DNA from: Natronolimnobius baerhuensis
GTDB taxonomy: Archaea > Halobacteriota > Halobacteria > Halobacteriales > Natrialbaceae
Direction: 5' to 3'
Length of the DNA stretch: 64,000 nucleotides
Assembly: GCF_002177135.1 (NCBI RefSeq)
Contig: NZ_MWPH01000002.1
Span: forward strand, 992,001 to 1,056,000
Shown: one piece after another, positions 51,701-60,074 of the stretch
Position numbering within the stretch: position 1 is the first letter of the stretch
Layout of the letters: each line of letters opens with the position of its first letter
Translations under genes and position numbers: made by a program
Notes under the pieces: generated by a model
What the model was told of the DNA's origin: nothing
Seen by the model: the letters and a program-made list of their open reading frames with translations, nothing else
The model's database searches: none

Positions 51701-52615
51701 ATGGATGCATCTATTGAACTGGATAGTACAGAAGGGATTGCGGTTCGGACTACGGATAATCAAGGGATTGAACATCGTATCGAAATGCACCCTAACGGAG
51801 AAATCGATTATCACGCTACCGATGGATATCAGAGTGATCCCTCAGATCGAACTACCGTAGAAAACGAACGATTCACGCAAACTCGTCGATATACGAAGTA
51901 CCATGTAGCTCAAGAAACGGCGCACGAAACCCTCCCGTGGGATCTGAATCCAGATCGGTTCGAGACGGTTCGACAGGCACTGGCAGCACTCTCGAGTGAG
52001 GAGATAGAGGAATTGTTCGGCGACTTGCTGGCTCAGAGCCTAAGTCACTATCACGATGAACCCAATGTCGATATCGGTGATATTTCCCGACCTCACGAAC
52101 TGCCAGCAGACAAAATTGGTCCGGAGGACGCGGTGCTGTACAAGCAGGAGATCTATCTCGATGAGACCGATCAAATAGAGGCGGTCTCGGGTGTGTTGCT
52201 CACCTACTACGTCGCGAAAGGCGAGCGTACGACGGTCCGCCACGGCGATGCTCCCGAGCGCGATCCGGATGCCTGCGTTGAGGTCTCACCCGCACCATTG
52301 GTCGCGCCGGAACCGTTTCGGGATTTCCTCGTCTACAATTTGCGATGTCAGATCCGCGATTGTTACGTCGGCATGGGGTTAGAACCACCTGAGAAATACA
52401 AGGTACTCGGCCCCGGACAGTACCGATTTACTGGCAAGTACCAGCATTTCGACTGCTATCCGAAATACTACAACTACGACGCAGATATTCCCGGCTATCA
52501 CCACGATTTCGTCCCTGAGCTCCCGATTTCGAAATCGGAACTGGGCGGACTTGTCGATCCAGAACACAGCCAGTCAATTTACTCCCAAATCAAAGGTGCA
52601 CTCTTCAGTAGATAG
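51701..52615 (+). CDS. Unknown 304-aa protein, partner of the DUF4157 effector (copy 1)
   Basis: A soluble-looking protein with no signal or membrane segment and no family I recognise. It begins MDASIELD, 5 bases after the effector stop. Motifs shared with the paralogue at 53110: YHVAQET, LSHY, RPHELPA, YKQE-YLD, YNLRCQIRDCY, GQYRFTGKY, ADIPGY. The coding sequence is clearly AT-richer than the flanking genes, suggesting transfer. Its position directly after an effector gene and its duplication together with the effector module suggest an immunity protein, chaperone or adaptor. I cannot separate these. It may also be a toxin in its own right. Confidence 0.8.
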   Translation: MDASIELDSTEGIAVRTTDNQGIEHRIEMHPNGEIDYHATDGYQSDPSDRTTVENERFTQTRRYTKYHVAQETAHETLPWDLNPDRFETVRQALAALSSEEIEELFGDLLAQSLSHYHDEPNVDIGDISRPHELPADKIGPEDAVLYKQEIYLDETDQIEAVSGVLLTYYVAKGERTTVRHGDAPERDPDACVEVSPAPLVAPEPFRDFLVYNLRCQIRDCYVGMGLEPPEKYKVLGPGQYRFTGKYQHFDCYPKYYNYDADIPGYHHDFVPELPISKSELGGLVDPEHSQSIYSQIKGALFSR

Positions 52616-52630
52616 GAAACGGAGGTGCAT

Positions 52631-53107
52631 GTGCAACGACGTCCCGGGGAAGCTGTCGTCGAAAAAGTTGGCGGAGTGCTCGAGACCGGCGAAGAGACGG
52701 TCGACGATGCCACGAGCAAAACCTATCGTCTCAGCAAGGAAGAATTAATGGACTTGGTCGACTCTGTCGAGACCTCGAAAGGGGTGGCCCAGTGGATTGA
52801 GCACCACGATGTCGATGTTGCAAGTCGAGTGCAGGATTCCACAAGTAGTATGGTCAAAGGGGCAAGCAGAGGGTGGACAATTGGGACGATGGCTGGAGCA
52901 ATGGCTGGCCCGACCGGGGCAGTCGCTGGTGGTCTCGTTGGCGCTCCCCTTGGAGCAATCCTCAGTACGGCATTCGGCGAACAAGTCGCCGGCAAAGTAC
53001 AAGAGATTCTGCGAGATCAACTTGGTCTCGAGACCGATCAGGAGTTCGACCTCGAAGACGATACTGGCGGTGACTTGATCGGTGATGCCCAGAGCAGGAG
53101 GGAATAA
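52631..53107 (+). CDS. Orphan glycine-zipper module (effector C-terminus without DUF4157)
   Basis: 158 aa, homologous to residues about 256-385 of the protein at 50496: TSKTYRLSKEELMDLVDSVET, DVASRVQDS, KGASRGWTIGTMAGAMAGPTG, VQEILRDQLGLETDQEFDLEDD. The glycine spacing of four is preserved. The DUF4157 metallopeptidase part is absent. GGAGG at 52621-52625 is spaced 5 bases from GTG 52631, so I chose that start; GTG 52625 would overlap the ribosome-binding site. A ribosome-binding site and an intact frame indicate an expressed cassette and not debris. It is the pattern of orphan toxin tips that recombine into full-length effectors. Confidence 0.72.
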   Translation: MQRRPGEAVVEKVGGVLETGEETVDDATSKTYRLSKEELMDLVDSVETSKGVAQWIEHHDVDVASRVQDSTSSMVKGASRGWTIGTMAGAMAGPTGAVAGGLVGAPLGAILSTAFGEQVAGKVQEILRDQLGLETDQEFDLEDDTGGDLIGDAQSRRE

Positions 53108-53109
53108 GT

Positions 53110-54021
53110 ATGGATGCAATTATCACGGGACAATCTGAACGAATCGGTCTCAGTGTTATCGATAATAACGATGTCGAACATCTCATCGAAATGAACGAGT
53201 CGGGCAAGATCATGGCCCACCAACAAGACGGCTACCCCGACAAGGCAGCCGAACGAACACATAGTGAAGGCGAACACGTCGGCCATGCCCGAAAGTATGC
53301 ACAGTATTACGTTGCTCAGGAAACTGACTACGACACCATCCCGTGGGACATCCACGCCGACCGCTTTGCGGACGTTCGACAAGCACTCCAAGCGCTTTCG
53401 ACCGACGAGATCGACCACTTTTTCGGGGACGTCCTCGAGCAGAGTCTGAGTCACTATTGGGACGACCCAGATGTCGATGTCGGTGAGACGACTCGCCCAC
53501 ACGAACTACCTGCCGAGATGATCGGTTCTGATAACGCAGTCCGATACAAACAGGAACTCTATCTCGACGACACTGGCGCGATTGAGGCCGTCTCTGGGAT
53601 CGGAATCGAGTACTACGTCGCCAGAGGTGACCGGACCACAACCTGGCACGGAGACAGTCCTGACAGAGAACCTGACGCCGCCGTCGATGTCGTCCCAGCA
53701 CCGCTCATCGACCCTGTCTCCTTCCGAGACTATCTCGACTATAACCTCCGCTGTCAGATTCGGGACTGTTATCTCATGCGAGGCATGGAACCACCTGAAC
53801 AGTACCGGGTGCTTGGTCACGGCCAGTACCGCTTTACTGGTAAGTACGAAAACTTCGATCTGTACCCACCGTATCACGATTTCCAGGCCGATATCCCAGG
53901 CTACTCCCACGAGTTCCGACCTGACCTCCCGATCACTTGGGCGGAGTTGCGCGGGATGACTAGCCCGAATCAATCCGGATCACTCTACGACCAAATCAAA
54001 AACACCCTCTTCACCCGATAG
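53110..54021 (+). CDS. Unknown 303-aa protein (copy 2), paralogue of 51701-52615
   Basis: Paralogous to the 304-aa protein along its whole length, with the C-terminal two thirds best conserved (RPHELPAEMIG, YKQELYLDDTGAIEAVSG, YNLRCQIRDCYLMRGMEPPEQYRVLG, GQYRFTGKYENFD, ADIPGY). The N-terminal 70 residues have diverged. It starts 2 bases after the orphan module stop, behind GGAGG with 7-base spacing. Codon use is somewhat closer to the host than copy 1. It is probably specific for the adjacent orphan module, as copy 1 would be for the full-length effector. Confidence 0.8.
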   Translation: MDAIITGQSERIGLSVIDNNDVEHLIEMNESGKIMAHQQDGYPDKAAERTHSEGEHVGHARKYAQYYVAQETDYDTIPWDIHADRFADVRQALQALSTDEIDHFFGDVLEQSLSHYWDDPDVDVGETTRPHELPAEMIGSDNAVRYKQELYLDDTGAIEAVSGIGIEYYVARGDRTTTWHGDSPDREPDAAVDVVPAPLIDPVSFRDYLDYNLRCQIRDCYLMRGMEPPEQYRVLGHGQYRFTGKYENFDLYPPYHDFQADIPGYSHEFRPDLPITWAELRGMTSPNQSGSLYDQIKNTLFTR

Positions 54022-54156
54022 ATGTCTGCCCGCTTCGGTGTGCCTACAGGGACCACGTGGGTGCTGGCTTCTCGAGCGTGGTAGCCATACGAGCGCGAAA
54101 GCGGCCGATTCGATTGACAGCAAATGATGATTCTAACCGCTATCTATAGTTGCACC

Positions 54157-54185
54157 GTCCGATAGCGATCGGACCGCCATTTTTT
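54157..54185 (+). terminator. Hairpin and T-run after the effector locus
   Basis: GTCCGAT (54157-54163) and ATCGGAC (54168-54174) form a perfect 7-bp stem with a 4-base loop, followed after 5 bases by six T (54180-54185). It lies about 135 bases after the last gene of the DUF4157 locus and 26 bases before the convergent uspA stop. Confidence 0.5.
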
Positions 54186-54210
54186 GGGAGTACTGGTCCG
54201 GCGCGTTCGG

Positions 54211-54672
54211 TTACACCGACAGAACCGGCTGGCTCGCGTACGACAGCACGTATTCGGCTGCCTTTTCGAGAACTTCTGCGGAGGCTGCATCAGTCACCGG
54301 CTCGCGCGGTAGAACGATGAAGTCCGCGTCAATGTCGTCGGCCGTATCGAGGACGACGTTGCCAGGATGCAGTGTTTTGCGCGTCTTCGAAAAGCCGTCG
54401 TCGACCGAGGTCGACAGTGACACGTCGGCATCCTCGGCAACTCGAGCGACATCCTCGAGAAAGCCCTGTGTGTCTTCGGCGACTGCGGCTTCCTCGACAG
54501 TGCCGGCGTCCATCCCGCGGACGACGCCGTGCCCGAGCACGAACAGCGCGTGAACGGACGCATCGTAGCGGTCAGCAACGGCAACGGCGTACTCGACGGC
54601 GGTCACGGATTCGGCGCTGCCGTCGACCGGTGCGAGCACAGTATCGACGGAAAACGACGTGCTGTCGTCCAT
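54211..54672 (-). CDS. Universal stress protein (UspA family)
   Basis: 153 aa: VDTVLAPVDGSAESVTAVEYAVAVADRYDASVHALFVLG is the USP beta-1/helix-1 start. The C-terminus lacks the G-x2-G-x9-G(S/T) ATP loop (DFIVLPREPVTDAASAEVLEKAAEYVLSYA), so it is probably a non-ATP-binding type. ATG 54672 fits family starts. It is divergent from the next uspA across about 114 bases. Confidence 0.82.
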   Translation of the reverse strand: MDDSTSFSVDTVLAPVDGSAESVTAVEYAVAVADRYDASVHALFVLGHGVVRGMDAGTVEEAAVAEDTQGFLEDVARVAEDADVSLSTSVDDGFSKTRKTLHPGNVVLDTADDIDADFIVLPREPVTDAASAEVLEKAAEYVLSYASQPVLSV

Positions 54673-54756
54673 ACGCGCCAGTGTGTTCGGGGCACGCAAA
54701 AAACCTCCCCCGAATGCCACTCGAGTGGAGCCGCGAGTGTCACGGAAGCGGGGACG

Positions 54757-54762
54757 TTTAAG
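54757..54762 (+). promoter_or_regulatory. TATA box of the 54787 uspA gene
   Basis: TTTAAG is centred about 28 bases before ATG 54787 (22 before ATG 54781), favouring the inner start. Confidence 0.55.
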
Positions 54763-54786
54763 CCACCGGAGCGCGAACTAATGGCC

Positions 54787-55251
54787 ATGTTCGATACCGT
54801 CGTCGTTGCGACAGACGGCTCCGAGAGCGTCAAGCGGGCTATCGACGTCGCGCTCGATGTGTCTGAGCGCTTCGATGCTGACGTCCACGCGCTGTCGGTC
54901 GTCGACGCCAGCGAAGTCGATGCCTCACCCGAGCAACTGCGCTCGGAACTTCGAACCGCCCTCGAGACGCATGCAGATGCTGCCCTCGGAACGGTCGAGG
55001 AGCGGACTGACCGGGAACTGACGACGGTCGTCCGCGAGGGTCGACCGGCGGCCAAAATCTGTGAGTACGTCCGCGAAATCGATGCGGATCTGATCGCGAC
55101 CGGCACCCGCGGCCGACACGGCGAGAATCGCCTGTTGCTCGGCAGCGTCGCCGAGCGCGTCGTCCGCACCTCGCCGGTGCCGGTACTGACAGTGCGACAA
55201 CTCGAGCCAACAGGGGACTCAGAGGGAGGAGCGGCACCCGAGCACGCGTAG
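54787..55251 (+). CDS. Universal stress protein, ATP-binding type
   Basis: 154 aa: MFDTVVVATDGSESVKRAIDVALDVSERFDADVHALSVVD at the start and ATGTRGRHGENRLLLGSVAERVVRTSPVPVLTV at the end. The G-x2-G-x9-GS ATP-binding loop is intact. It is probably a stress-response nucleotide-binding protein. An in-frame ATG 6 bases upstream is possible; the TATA spacing and family alignment favour 54787. Confidence 0.9.
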   Translation: MFDTVVVATDGSESVKRAIDVALDVSERFDADVHALSVVDASEVDASPEQLRSELRTALETHADAALGTVEERTDRELTTVVREGRPAAKICEYVREIDADLIATGTRGRHGENRLLLGSVAERVVRTSPVPVLTVRQLEPTGDSEGGAAPEHA

Positions 55252-55340
55252 TGGGCTGTAACAGCGTATAGTAATTCCGTGCTGGGACGCTGTACGCTGT
55301 GTCGAGACGTTTTTCGGCGACAACAGAGAGAGAGACGACC

Positions 55341-56336
55341 TCACTCGCTCCGGAACAGGGCAGCGAGCGTAAACGGCCACCAATCTCGGTTGTTGATTGC
55401 GACGTGAATCTGGGCAATGATTCCTAACAGCGGGAGTTCTAACAGCGGGCCAATGACCAGTGCCAGCGGAATGAGCGGTTCATGGGGAAACGCAACAACG
55501 GCAATCGCAAGCGCTGTCGGGGAGTTCCGTGAGAGAATCGTATTGTTGAAACAGACCATCTCTTCGTAGGAGAACGATAGCAGGCGGCCCACGCCGAAGC
55601 CAATGGCGAGGTTAATCGCATAGAAGGCGATCACGGGGACGGCAAGCAATGCGAGCAATTCGGGATTCTCGAGGATGACTTCACCTTGTGAGGCAAACAT
55701 CGCCCCGATAGCGAGACTCAAGAAGACGATCTGAATCGGACTCAGCGTCGGCAGAAACCGCTGTGTGAACCACTGCCGTCCCTTCGACCGAACCAACCCA
55801 ACGCGGGCGATTCCACCGAAAATGAGCGGGACGACGAGGACGAGGACGATGCTTTCCAGTAAGACAGTCAGCGGTAACGCAACCAGTTCTCCCGCAAAGA
55901 CGTACAGATAGACCGGCAGCAGAACCAACTGGAGGACGAGATTGTACGGCAGAATCGAGGTCGCGAGCGGAACGTCTCCATCAGCGATATCGGTGAAGAT
56001 GAGATACCAGTCCGTACACGGCGTGACCAGCAGCATGATGAGGCCAACCCAGAGTGCCGGCTGGTCGCGAAGAAAAATCGCGCCGAGACCAACGGCCAGC
56101 AACGGGCTCCAAATGAAGTTAATCAGCAGACTCGAGCCGACGACACGCCGGTTTCTGAACGCCGACCGAAGCCGAGAGAGTGGGATGCCAGCAAACGCCG
56201 CGAACAGCATAACCATCAAAAACGGCAGAATCAGGTGATCTGCAACGGCAGGGATACCAGCAACCTGTCCGAGCGCCAACCCGCCAACGATGGCGACGAG
56301 GACAAACACCGTCTGGTATCGTTCGACGAACTCCAT
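55341..56336 (-). CDS. acr3: ACR3-type arsenite permease / bile acid:sodium symporter family
   Basis: 331 aa with about ten hydrophobic segments. VTPCTDWYLIFTDIADGDVPLA places a conserved Cys at 107 in the fourth helix, the position essential in ACR3 arsenite exporters. NNTILSRNSPTALAIAV near 268 is the second discontinuous-helix motif. Family function is As(III) efflux driven by membrane potential or protons. No arsR or arsC gene lies next to it, so the substrate is assigned by family only. Confidence 0.82.
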   Translation of the reverse strand: MEFVERYQTVFVLVAIVGGLALGQVAGIPAVADHLILPFLMVMLFAAFAGIPLSRLRSAFRNRRVVGSSLLINFIWSPLLAVGLGAIFLRDQPALWVGLIMLLVTPCTDWYLIFTDIADGDVPLATSILPYNLVLQLVLLPVYLYVFAGELVALPLTVLLESIVLVLVVPLIFGGIARVGLVRSKGRQWFTQRFLPTLSPIQIVFLSLAIGAMFASQGEVILENPELLALLAVPVIAFYAINLAIGFGVGRLLSFSYEEMVCFNNTILSRNSPTALAIAVVAFPHEPLIPLALVIGPLLELPLLGIIAQIHVAINNRDWWPFTLAALFRSE

Positions 56337-56529
56337 CTGCTGACAGTTGCGCCTCTGGCGGCTTATGGACAGTGTCTTCCAAAATCACTCTCTGGGACGC
56401 GGTTCCGCTTGTCGAGACGCCGACGGTCAGAGCGCTCACCGTGTGCTGTCCAGCGCAGACGACAGCTTCGCCTCGAGTCCGACTACCTGAATGGGAAGTC
56501 ACTTCCGCACAGACCCCACAAGAGAGGGT

Positions 56530-57759
56530 ATGTACGACGAACTCATCGATAGCGGTGACCTGCCGCTGGCCCGCAAATCGGTCCTGCCGGGCACCGGTTT
56601 TTTCCTCCCCGATACGCTCGAGGAGGACCTCGAAGACGAGCAGACGGAAGCCGCACTCGAGGGGAGTGAGGTCGCCGTCATCGCCGATCCAGACGCCGAC
56701 GGGCTCGCGTGCGTCGCCCTCATTCGAGAGGCCTACGGCGACATCCAGAACGTTCCCAAACCTGACGATGGCGACGGGGATGACGATGACGACACCGACG
56801 TCCCCGCCGACCTCGAGGGCGACGCGGACGCCCCGCTCGAGGAACCCGAACCCACGCCCCACAACGTCGCGCTCGTGCCTGCGAGTCCGCACAATGTCGA
56901 GGATGCACTGGAACGCGTCGCCGAGTACGGCACAGAGGGCATCGATCTCTACGTCTGTGACCTCTGTCCGGACAGATACGAGTACGTCGACGAGGAACTC
57001 GAGGCCGCACTCGAGACCGCCTCGAGCGTCGAGTGGTACGACCATCACCAGTGGGGCGACGACGTCGCCGAGTCGGTCCGCGAGGCCGGCGCCAAACTCG
57101 AGGTTGGTGATTCCGAGGAGGAGTGTTCGGCCGACGTGGTCTATCGCTCGCTCGAGTACGAGTTCTCGCCGATGTACGAGGAACTGGCCGCGGTCACGCG
57201 CGATCACGACCTCTGGCTTCGCGAGGACCCACGCAGCGACGATCTGGCGGATTACGCCTACTGGACCGACCCCGCCGAGTACGTCGAAATCGTCCGCGAG
57301 TACGGCGTCGACCTCCCCGAGTGGGCCCAGGACTTCTTAGAGGAACGCCGCGTCGAGAAGGAGGCGCTGATCGAGCAGGCAATCGGACGCGCAGAGTACC
57401 GCGAGGTCGGCGACTACACCGTCGGCGTCACCTACGGCCGCTGTTCGCAAAACGAGGTCGCCGAAGCGATGCGTGAAGCCGGTGCCGACGCCTCGGTGAT
57501 CGTCAAGCCCGCTGGCTCCGCTTCGATCCGCGGCACCGACGAGTTCGACCGCTGTCACGAGGTCGCAGGGCAGGTCAACGGCGGCGGCCACCCGAAAGCC
57601 GCTGGCTGTAAACCCGACATCTACGACGACATGCTCGATTACGCGACCCACTGGACCTCACGCGGCGCGGTGACGAAACGCGTTATTCTCGAGGCCTTCC
57701 GCGACGTTGTCGAGAGTGAGGACGCCGACGCTGGGGACGACAACGAAGACGACGAGTAA
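56530..57759 (+). CDS. DHH-family phosphoesterase (single-stranded DNA exonuclease/RecJ-like)
   Basis: 409 aa. DHH motifs: VAVIADPDADGLA (near 51), LVPASPHNVED, CDLCPD, and WYDHHQWGDD (DHH near 165). The DHHA1 part ends with GQVNGGGHPKAAGC near 358. Such archaeal proteins hydrolyse oligonucleotides or cyclic dinucleotides, and some act at replication (GINS-associated nuclease), so the substrate is not settled. The acidic insert at about 85-115 is a halophilic expansion. ATG 56530 gives MYDELIDSGDLP as in homologues and follows a GAGAGGG ribosome-binding site. Confidence 0.88.
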   Translation: MYDELIDSGDLPLARKSVLPGTGFFLPDTLEEDLEDEQTEAALEGSEVAVIADPDADGLACVALIREAYGDIQNVPKPDDGDGDDDDDTDVPADLEGDADAPLEEPEPTPHNVALVPASPHNVEDALERVAEYGTEGIDLYVCDLCPDRYEYVDEELEAALETASSVEWYDHHQWGDDVAESVREAGAKLEVGDSEEECSADVVYRSLEYEFSPMYEELAAVTRDHDLWLREDPRSDDLADYAYWTDPAEYVEIVREYGVDLPEWAQDFLEERRVEKEALIEQAIGRAEYREVGDYTVGVTYGRCSQNEVAEAMREAGADASVIVKPAGSASIRGTDEFDRCHEVAGQVNGGGHPKAAGCKPDIYDDMLDYATHWTSRGAVTKRVILEAFRDVVESEDADAGDDNEDDE

Positions 57760-57771
57760 CCAGCGAACTGA

Positions 57772-58041
57772 TTATCGCAGTAACTGGGCGACAGCGCTGA
57801 CGATCACTAGCGTTGCGCCGAGAACGACACCCCACCACCGCCAGCCGTCGGGAACGGTTTCGGCAGGGTCGTCAGCGACAAACAGTAGGTAGCCGGAACT
57901 GCCGGCCATTCCGAACCCGCCAACTGCCAGCAGTCCGGCGGTGAGTCCGAGACCGTCCGCGAGCACCGTCGCGAGGCCATTCACGCCGACGAGAGTGCCG
58001 GCGAGGATCACCGCGGCGTGATAGAGACGTATTCGGTCCAT
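57772..58041 (-). CDS. Small membrane protein, unknown function
   Basis: 89 aa, three hydrophobic segments (about 7-26, 32-50, 68-86) with little else. The start MDRIRLYHAAVILAGT is chosen; a longer frame reaches back into the upstream gene. It follows the 58100 membrane gene on the same strand and may be co-transcribed. Confidence 0.6.
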   Translation of the reverse strand: MDRIRLYHAAVILAGTLVGVNGLATVLADGLGLTAGLLAVGGFGMAGSSGYLLFVADDPAETVPDGWRWWGVVLGATLVIVSAVAQLLR

Positions 58042-58099
58042 AGCAGAGACGGGGTGGAGGACGGAGTTGGGCGTTTCGTTGTGTCCTGTACGAATCACC

Positions 58100-58798
58100 T
58101 TACTCCTGCGAGGCAACGTACCGCATCACGAGTTGCAGGACGTGGACGAAGACACCAGCGACGGCGATGTAGACGCCGATGGTCTGCAGTGCGGTCGACG
58201 CGTCACGATTGTCCCGGACCTGCCAGACTTCGTAGCCAAGTCGGAGCAGAAAGCCCAAAAAGATCAGCGCGAAGCCGACGAACAACAGCGCAGGGAGAAC
58301 GAACGAGCCGACGAGGACAACGCCAGCACCGCCAAGAAACGCGAAATTGGCGAATCGACCCCAGTGCTCAAACGTCTGTGAGCGCGCGTAGACGTAGCCT
58401 GTAATTAGCGCCGTCATGAGCGCGGTGATGACTGCCGTGAGACCAAGGATTGTCAGCTGTGTGTCTGCCGGAGCGAACCTGAGAACGCCCGCACCAAAGA
58501 CGCCGAAAGCGAACTGGAGAATAACCATCCCAGCGAACGCGGTGCCCATGTCACCGGCTTTGACACCACGCTCGGCGATCAGTTCACCGCCCATGATCGC
58601 CAGCCCGTAGACGATAAGGCCGACAATCGGTGCAATTCCAAACAGGTAGTCATTGACGGCCGCGAGCGGCGTCGCGATGAACGCGTACATCAACGCCACG
58701 TTGATCGCCATCAGAACGCTTGCACCGCCGACGACGCGCCCTTCGCGCCCAGTCAGTGTGAATCGCTGTGTCTCGTGAGAGGTATCGAACGAACTCAT
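58100..58798 (-). CDS. Multi-pass membrane protein (Bax-inhibitor-like topology), unknown function
   Basis: 232 aa with seven hydrophobic segments. The pattern of an N-terminal polar stretch of about 22 residues, paired helices and a last helix after RDNRDASTALQTIGVYIAVAGVFVHVLQLV recalls the YccA/Bax inhibitor-1 group, including the charged loop before the final helices. The assignment is tentative. The adjoining 89-aa membrane protein may be its partner. Confidence 0.65.
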   Translation of the reverse strand: MSSFDTSHETQRFTLTGREGRVVGGASVLMAINVALMYAFIATPLAAVNDYLFGIAPIVGLIVYGLAIMGGELIAERGVKAGDMGTAFAGMVILQFAFGVFGAGVLRFAPADTQLTILGLTAVITALMTALITGYVYARSQTFEHWGRFANFAFLGGAGVVLVGSFVLPALLFVGFALIFLGFLLRLGYEVWQVRDNRDASTALQTIGVYIAVAGVFVHVLQLVMRYVASQE

Positions 58799-58845
58799 AC
58801 ACGACCTACCCGTCGGAATCGCAAAAGAATGGTCCTTGTCGGACG

Positions 58846-59301
58846 TTATTCGTCGCCCTCGAGATCATCGCCGGATGCCGGATTCCAGCGATCCGAGTAC
58901 GCCGTCCCGCAGGTACATTGGGCGTAGGCGTGGATGACGTCGCCCTCGGCGTAGAGGCCGCCGACGTCCTCGTTCTGTTCCTCCGCGAAGGCGAAGATGT
59001 ACTGCGGGTCGTGGTCATCCGCGTCGCTGTCTGCGGCCTCCGGGCAGGTCCCATCGGTCAGATCGGCGTCGATGAGTCCCTCGAGATCCATCGCGGATTT
59101 CGCAAACTCCATCGCGCCGGTGCCGGTCGCGGCCTGAAACGCGCCGCGGCCGCGCTCGCCGTCGACGACGATCAGTGTGCCACCGTCGACGTGCTCGCCA
59201 AAGCGTTCGAGGCGGTCGTCGGAGACGTACGAGTCGGCGAGAAAGAGCGCGACGTCGTCGGGTCGCTCGCCCGCACAGAACTCCGCGCGCTGGTCAGTCA
59301 T
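58846..59301 (-). CDS. DUF5807 family protein
   Basis: A 151-aa acidic soluble protein: ERPDDVALFLADSYVSDDRLERFGEHVDGGTLIVVDGERGRGAFQAATG, then DGTCPEA and YAQCTCGTAYSDRWN. The paired cysteines (CTC, Cys in TCPEA) may bind a metal. I recall this as haloarchaeal DUF5807. Function is unknown. The start MTDQRAEF at 59301 is chosen over a much longer open frame. Confidence 0.75.
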   Translation of the reverse strand: MTDQRAEFCAGERPDDVALFLADSYVSDDRLERFGEHVDGGTLIVVDGERGRGAFQAATGTGAMEFAKSAMDLEGLIDADLTDGTCPEAADSDADDHDPQYIFAFAEEQNEDVGGLYAEGDVIHAYAQCTCGTAYSDRWNPASGDDLEGDE

Positions 59302-59356
59302 ACAGCGAAATCGACGCTCGAGGGGGATAAAAGCCGCGAACCAGGGAGATGGGACG

Positions 59357-59824
59357 TTAGCGGTCGGGAAGCGAAGACAGGAGTCCGTATTTCGTTCGGT
59401 AGCAGACAGCGCCGACCGACGAACCGAGACCGAAACTGTGGGATGTGTCTTGATCGTCGAGTGCGAGTACTGCCTGGCCGAGCCAGATGCCGAGGACCAG
59501 TGTCCAGCGACGAGTGCGGGAACGACGAATGCCAGCGATATCTCGGTCGGAACACAGTCGGTAGCAGACACCACTCACGACGCCGATGAGCACCCAGTCG
59601 CCGCGAAGGGACGGAGTTTGCGCTGACTCGAGCGTGTTGGCTGGAGCGCCACCAGACTGCATCGCGGAGTCAGACTGCGCTGTCGGACTCGAGCAGTCCG
59701 TACAGCCATCGTCTCGCTGCTCGTAATCCTGGCTGAGCGATGTGTGTCGAAGCACGATGACGAGTGCAAGCACCGCGAGGTTCCCCACGAAGTCGAGGCG
59801 CGCACGCGTTCGGCGGGAAATCAT
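59357..59824 (-). CDS. Hypothetical membrane-associated protein
   Basis: 155 aa. A basic N-terminus is followed by a hydrophobic segment (FVGNLAVLALVIVL), then a Cys-containing polar middle and two weaker hydrophobic stretches (WVLIGVVSGVCYRLC and LVLGIWLGQAVLAL). A TATA box 28 bases upstream of the ATG supports it as a real gene. No family recognised. Confidence 0.55.
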   Translation of the reverse strand: MISRRTRARLDFVGNLAVLALVIVLRHTSLSQDYEQRDDGCTDCSSPTAQSDSAMQSGGAPANTLESAQTPSLRGDWVLIGVVSGVCYRLCSDRDIAGIRRSRTRRWTLVLGIWLGQAVLALDDQDTSHSFGLGSSVGAVCYRTKYGLLSSLPDR

Positions 59825-59846
59825 ATACTCGCGTAGACACGTTCCG

Positions 59847-59857
59847 GGTAAATAAAT
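59847..59857 (-). promoter_or_regulatory. TATA box of the 59824 gene
   Basis: Minus-strand ATTTATTTACC is centred about 28 bases before ATG 59824. Confidence 0.55.
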
Positions 59858-60074
59858 CAGGCCGCTTGATGGCGTCGAACAGCATCCACATTGGCTCGAG
59901 TGTCGAATCCTCCGCGTGAGGAACGCCGATGAGACGTTTAGTCACCCTGCAGACACTAGTATCGCAGGCGCTAGCCGACGAGTGGCTGCAACTGACTGAC
60001 AATGGCCCGTCTCAGACGCAGTGGCGACCAAATCTGCCATAACGGTTATCTGTGTTACCTTCGCTTTCATGACT

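Noticed and set aside
50341-54210. eCIS sheath, tube, baseplate or AAA assembly genes near the DUF4157 gene
   Set aside because: None of the neighbouring proteins resembles contractile-tail components; the nearby AAA ATPase (47730) lies outside the island and its architecture does not indicate an injection-system role.
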